In this document: positions 15,284 through 18,028 of the stretch, piece after piece | Layout: each line of letters starts with the position of its first letter | Numbering within the stretch: position 1 is the stretch's first letter | Assembly (NCBI GenBank): GCA_049700315.1 | Contig: JBNAVN010000047.1 | Location: forward strand, 1 to 18,028 | DNA length: 18,028 nucleotides | From: JAOAFX01 sp049700315 | GTDB taxonomy: Bacteria; Hydrothermota; Tepidihabitantia; SM23-42; JAOAFX01 | Direction of reading: 5' to 3' | Made by a program: the position numbers and the translations under genes | The notes under the pieces: model-generated | What the model was told of the DNA's origin: nothing | Database searches by the model: none | Seen by the model: the letters and a program-made list of their open reading frames with translations, nothing else

Positions 15284-15302
15284 GTTAGGCGACGCTACAT
15301 TT
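15284..15302 (+). other. attC core without hairpin (site B) and left end of the restriction-modification unit
   Basis: GTTAGGCG (15284-15291) matches the R' core of sites A and C, but no palindromic arms or R'' precede it; the bases to its left are the ribosome binding site of the antitoxin. The 19 bases GTTAGGCGACGCTACATTT match the reverse complement of 16985-17003 in 17 of 19 positions, so this is the left terminus of the restriction-modification unit. It overlaps the endonuclease stop codon. Confidence 0.55.
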
Positions 15303-15969
15303 TCCAAATGTCTTTCTTTTGCTCCCATTGCATCTTAACTTTCTTGAAATATTCTATTCTATCTTTAACCTTTTCAATCTCTTGCGGATAAAATTCAAAC
15401 AGCATATCACACAATTCTAACATCCACTTTTTTCTTGAATATCCATGATTCACTATAATATTGTTCGCATTAGCAATTTGTATCTGTCCCCATCCTAATG
15501 CACCAATTGTCAAGCATCCCCAGGATAAAAATTCTATGGGGACAAAGTGAACTTTTTTGACCTGAATATGAATTCCCGAGATAATGTTATATGCCACCAT
15601 TAGTACTACATAATAATTCATGTCATCTTCATAAAATCTAGCTAATCTTTCCACAGAAGTAAGATTAGGCATATTGAATTTCGTTTCCAATCTATGAGTT
15701 TTTACATCTTTAATGTAATAAAGATTATTTTGGTCTGTAAAGGCAAGGTCAGCCATGGCTCGCCTCGCAAAACCAGCAGAATATTGTTTTGAGAAACCTC
15801 CAATAATGTTTTGAAAATTTTCTTCTAAAATATGCTGAATCGCATCCCCTGTGGCTCTTGTGCTTACGGCAGTATCTTTTCCCAAAAAATCAGGATACTT
15901 GTTAAAAAAATCCTTTATTCTGTTTTCAATTCTTTTGTAAATCTGCGTGTAAAAAATTTTGCTTTTCAC
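15295..15969 (-). CDS. Type II restriction endonuclease, PD-(D/E)xK type
   Basis: 224 residues starting with GTG; AGGAG lies six bases upstream and overlaps the methyltransferase stop, with only two bases between the genes. A PD-(D/E)xK active site is likely: D74 in MADLAF, then D88-V89-K90 in YYIKDVKTH, with E49/E50 as possible extra acidic residues. This spacing and the D-x-K ending recall EcoRV and HincII, which have Asp-x-Lys rather than Glu-x-Lys. FNMPNLTSVERLARFY following the Lys also fits the EcoRV-like pattern. The role rests on this active site and the coupled methyltransferase; recognition sequence unknown. Length is typical of a simple homodimeric type IIP enzyme. Confidence 0.75.
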   Translation of the reverse strand: MKSKIFYTQIYKRIENRIKDFFNKYPDFLGKDTAVSTRATGDAIQHILEENFQNIIGGFSKQYSAGFARRAMADLAFTDQNNLYYIKDVKTHRLETKFNMPNLTSVERLARFYEDDMNYYVVLMVAYNIISGIHIQVKKVHFVPIEFLSWGCLTIGALGWGQIQIANANNIIVNHGYSRKKWMLELCDMLFEFYPQEIEKVKDRIEYFKKVKMQWEQKKDIWKM

Positions 15970-15971
15970 TT

Positions 15972-16964
15972 TTATCTCCTCTTGTCCACAAAAAATAAAG
16001 GCAGTTCATTACCAGTGTTCACCTTCTTATTATTTCTATTCTTCATATCTTTTAGGGTATTTCTTTCCCAGAAAAAACCATCGGAATAACCTTGAATAGT
16101 AGAATCTTTTTCAGCCATCTCTAATCTTTTTTCAGCATAAAGACAATATTCTTCATCTATCTCAACCATAACAAAGTTTCGTTTCAGTTTTTTTGCTACA
16201 ACACCTGTAGTTCCAACGCCAGCAAAGGGGTCAAATATAACATCGCCCTCATTAGAACTTGCAAGAATGATTTTTGCGAGAAGTTTTTCAGGCTTTTGTG
16301 TAGGATGAGGCGTATTTTCAGGCATTGACCAGAAAGGAATGGTAATATCTGTCCATATATTTGACGGATAAGTTAATCTGTATTTTCCATCTTCTTCTTC
16401 TTTCCAATCTTTAGGTATTCCTTTTTCACGGTAAGGTGCAATAACCCTCCTTTTTAGTTTCACCGCATCAGCGTTAAAGGTATATTTATTAGATACAGTG
16501 CAAAACCAAATATCTTCAGAGTTATTTTTCCAATCTTTCTTTGCTCCTCTGCCTTTTTCTCTTTCAAATGTAATTCTATTTCTGACGATAAAGTATTTTT
16601 CACACAGTAAATGGATTGCTGATGAAGATCGCCAATCTCCGCATATATAAATAGAGGCGGTTGGTCTCAATAATCTAACCATCTTTTTCAACCAAGACTC
16701 CATCCACTCCATATATTGTGATACTGATACTTGTTTAAAAGATCGGGTGTTAAATGTCTTCGTCAAGTTATATGGGGGGTCGATAAAAAGAAGGTCTACA
16801 AACATTGATGGCAGGAAATCTACAACCTCAAAAATATCCTGATTTATCACCTTATTTAGAATCTTATCAAGTGATACATAATTATTTATCTTTAGCAATT
16901 TACCTTGATACTTTTCTCTTTCCTTATCTGTCAGAGTTATAGTTCTATTTCGTAGTGCTTTCAT
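15972..16964 (-). CDS. Site-specific DNA methyltransferase, beta class
   Basis: 330 residues. Motif IV DPPY at 62-65 comes before motif I FAGVG at 247-251, the beta-class order, and DPPY suggests N6-adenine rather than N4-cytosine methylation, though N4-cytosine is possible. Other landmarks are ICGDWRSSSAI (107-117), REKGRGAKKDWKNNSEDIW (135-153), PSNIWTD (200-206) and HPTQKPEKLLAKI (220-232). SAM binds around motif I and the following VEIDEEYC. The protein should protect host DNA from the endonuclease translated just after it. Methyltransferase first and nuclease second is the safe order for establishing in a new host. The ATG is preceded by a weak AGAAG. Confidence 0.9.
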   Translation of the reverse strand: MKALRNRTITLTDKEREKYQGKLLKINNYVSLDKILNKVINQDIFEVVDFLPSMFVDLLFIDPPYNLTKTFNTRSFKQVSVSQYMEWMESWLKKMVRLLRPTASIYICGDWRSSSAIHLLCEKYFIVRNRITFEREKGRGAKKDWKNNSEDIWFCTVSNKYTFNADAVKLKRRVIAPYREKGIPKDWKEEEDGKYRLTYPSNIWTDITIPFWSMPENTPHPTQKPEKLLAKIILASSNEGDVIFDPFAGVGTTGVVAKKLKRNFVMVEIDEEYCLYAEKRLEMAEKDSTIQGYSDGFFWERNTLKDMKNRNNKKVNTGNELPLFFVDKRR

Positions 16965-16995
16965 TATCTATCTTCTTTATTATTAAAGGTAGTGT

Positions 16996-17094
16996 CGCCT
17001 AACGTTCCGAGCATATACGACGTTGCGACCGAAGGGAGCAATGTCCCGAAGGGTGAGGGCGTGTAAGCCCGCAGCGTATATGCTGTGTTAGGCG
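16996..17094 (+). other. attC-like recombination site C
   Basis: Layout on the plus strand: CGCCTAAC (16996-17003, R'', fits RYYYAAC), spacer GTTCCG, arm AGCATATACG (17010-17019), a GC-rich 55-base interior, arm CGTATATGCT (17075-17084), spacer GT, core GTTAGGCG (17087-17094, fits GTTRRRY). R'' and R' are perfectly complementary over eight bases and the arms over ten. The interior has a smaller GGGC/GCCC hairpin (17057-17070) and two copies of CCGAAGGG. Length (99 bases) and the unequal spacers are typical of integron attC sites. It is clearly more GC-rich than its surroundings. Confidence 0.7.
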
Positions 17095-17107
17095 ATGTGG
17101 TGGCTTT

Positions 17108-17614
17108 CTATAAAATTTCTCCATAGTCTACCTCAATACCATCATCAACTTTCTTGTAATAGATAATTTTAGTCTCTATATGTTCCGGTAATGCGGATTT
17201 CGCTTCGTAGGTATGTGGCTTTATAGATACAGGTATGTCGGCAATGTAGCCATCAATTCCTTTTGATTCCTCATCAGGATTGGCAAATCGGTAAGAAGTT
17301 CCTTTAATCTCCGCACCTTTCTTCAAGATTGCCTCTTGAAATCTCAACCCTGCAAAAGTTTTTACTATAACCAGATCCCTTACCCACTGTTCTACAGTAT
17401 CCCTGTCAATCTTATTCATAGCATCTTTGAGTTCTTTCAATTTTTGAAGTATCTTTTCCGTAGCGTTTTTTATTGCATCTGGCTTTTTCTTTAAATACCA
17501 ATCTTCCCATTCAGATAGTGTCTTCCCCTCAAATTCCTGAATAAGCTCGCTCATCTGACCCACTACTTTAGGTCGTGTTCCCTGTGGATTATTTAAATCT
17601 TGAAAAATATTCAT
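17108..17614 (-). CDS. MjaI-family type II restriction endonuclease, possibly short at the N-terminus
   Basis: 168 residues. NPQGTRPKVVGQMSELIQEF (9-28), KTLSEWEDWYLKKKPDAI (31-48), WVRDLVIVKTFAGLRFQEAIL (77-97) and ESKGIDGYIADIPVSIKP (116-133) match my memory of the MjaI family, whose founding member cuts CTAG. D121 and S130-I131-K132 are candidates for the PD-(D/E)xK metal site. Family members I recall are about 30 residues longer before the GTRPK motif. Here an in-frame TAG lies directly before the ATG, so this copy is short or its N-terminus was lost. The start overlaps the preceding nuclease gene by 26 bases; a GAGG ten bases upstream is a weak ribosome binding site. Confidence 0.78.
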   Translation of the reverse strand: MNIFQDLNNPQGTRPKVVGQMSELIQEFEGKTLSEWEDWYLKKKPDAIKNATEKILQKLKELKDAMNKIDRDTVEQWVRDLVIVKTFAGLRFQEAILKKGAEIKGTSYRFANPDEESKGIDGYIADIPVSIKPHTYEAKSALPEHIETKIIYYKKVDDGIEVDYGEIL

Positions 17615-18028
17615 CTATTTCTGGCCTCAACTCTATTCCCACTCTTTCAAAAGAATTCAAAAGCTCTTCATAGGCTCCTTCTCCACCAAGAAAGTCCCAA
17701 AATTCCCCTGCAACCTTTAATTCATTGTCTAAATCCAGCATTCCTTTCAGTGTCCATCTTTCATAAGGTTTAGGCTCATAAGGATTATAAGGAATGGCAA
17801 TGTAAGAATGGACATTTGCATCCGGGTATCTTAATAAATAGATTGCTATCCATTCCAATAGTGTTCTCTTAAAATCCTTGAAATTGCTAATATTAGGCTT
17901 GGCTGTTTTTAAATCAAATAAATGGACACTCCCGTCATTGCTCTTAACAAATAAATCTATTTTTACAGTTTTTAATTTCCTAGATTTTAGCCCAATTTTC
18001 TCACTAGGTCCAGAACTATTGATTTTTC
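17589..18028 (-). CDS. TdeIII-family type II restriction endonuclease, C-terminal part
   Basis: The frame stays open to the right edge, so only the last 145 residues are seen. A TTG at 17858 could be mistaken for a start, but coding clearly continues upstream with KIDLFVKSNDGSVHLFDLKT and AKPNISNFKDFKRTLLEW. This stretch supplies a PD-(D/E)xK site: Asp in KIDLF, then D-L-K in FDLK. The rest, YIAIPYNPYEPKPYERWTLK, then FWDFLGGEGAYEELL and RPEIDEYFSRF at the C-terminus, matches my memory of the TdeIII family, reported to recognise GGNCC. The gene overlaps the MjaI-like gene by 26 bases in another frame. Its cognate methyltransferase is not in view and is expected to the right. Confidence 0.78.
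   Translation of the reverse strand, partial: KINSSGPSEKIGLKSRKLKTVKIDLFVKSNDGSVHLFDLKTAKPNISNFKDFKRTLLEWIAIYLLRYPDANVHSYIAIPYNPYEPKPYERWTLKGMLDLDNELKVAGEFWDFLGGEGAYEELLNSFERVGIELRPEIDEYFSRFK

Noticed and set aside
15284..17003. Transposon with terminal inverted repeats and lost transposase
   Set aside because: The near-identical ends could suggest this, but there is no target duplication, and the ends coincide with attC cores and a full attC hairpin, which the cassette model explains better. It remains the main alternative.

Overview
The window comes from the chromosome of an AT-rich bacterium with a compact, almost entirely minus-strand gene order. I could not assign a phylum. SecA carries two long insertions, and an archaeal-type UPF0282 metallo-hydrolase sits beside MoxR. 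Both would suit an uncultured, possibly thermophilic lineage, but that is inference only. TAG, TAA and TGA are all used as ordinary stops.

Positions 1-14164 hold the housekeeping part, transcribed leftward. In transcription order it reads sucC and sucD (succinyl-CoA synthetase), secA (preprotein translocase ATPase), a degenerate alpha-oxoamine-synthase-like PLP protein, a TPR/double-parvulin exported chaperone, galT, glgA, ilvE, rpiB, a UPF0282 metallo-hydrolase and a moxR gene cut by the left edge. Four sigma70-type promoters can be read directly, before sucC, secA, the parvulin gene and ilvE. The secA promoter is a perfect consensus with 17-base spacing and leaves almost no 5' leader. Short degenerate repeats fill the ilvE-rpiB and rpiB-UPF0282 gaps and run into the neighbouring genes. 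A different micro-repeat fills the sucC-sucD gap.

Positions 14165-14690 contain no gene but are rich in hairpins, including two overlapping pairs that cannot both form.

Positions 14690-18028 are accessory and are the most interesting part. Two palindromic sites (14690-14763 and 16996-17094) share the same internal geometry and the GTTAGGCG core of integron attC sites. A third core copy (15284) has no hairpin. Together they divide the region into units: a RelE-type toxin-antitoxin pair, a type II restriction-modification pair, and a unit with two overlapping restriction endonuclease genes (MjaI-like and TdeIII-like) that runs off the right edge. The ends of the restriction-modification unit would pair over 17 of 19 positions if the unit circularised, as expected of an excised integron cassette. 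I read this as an integron cassette array, or a cluster of attC sites without an integrase, carrying defence genes. No integrase is visible.

Within the array the toxin gene is broken by one amber codon while its antitoxin is intact. All cassette genes lie antisense to the most likely attC orientation.
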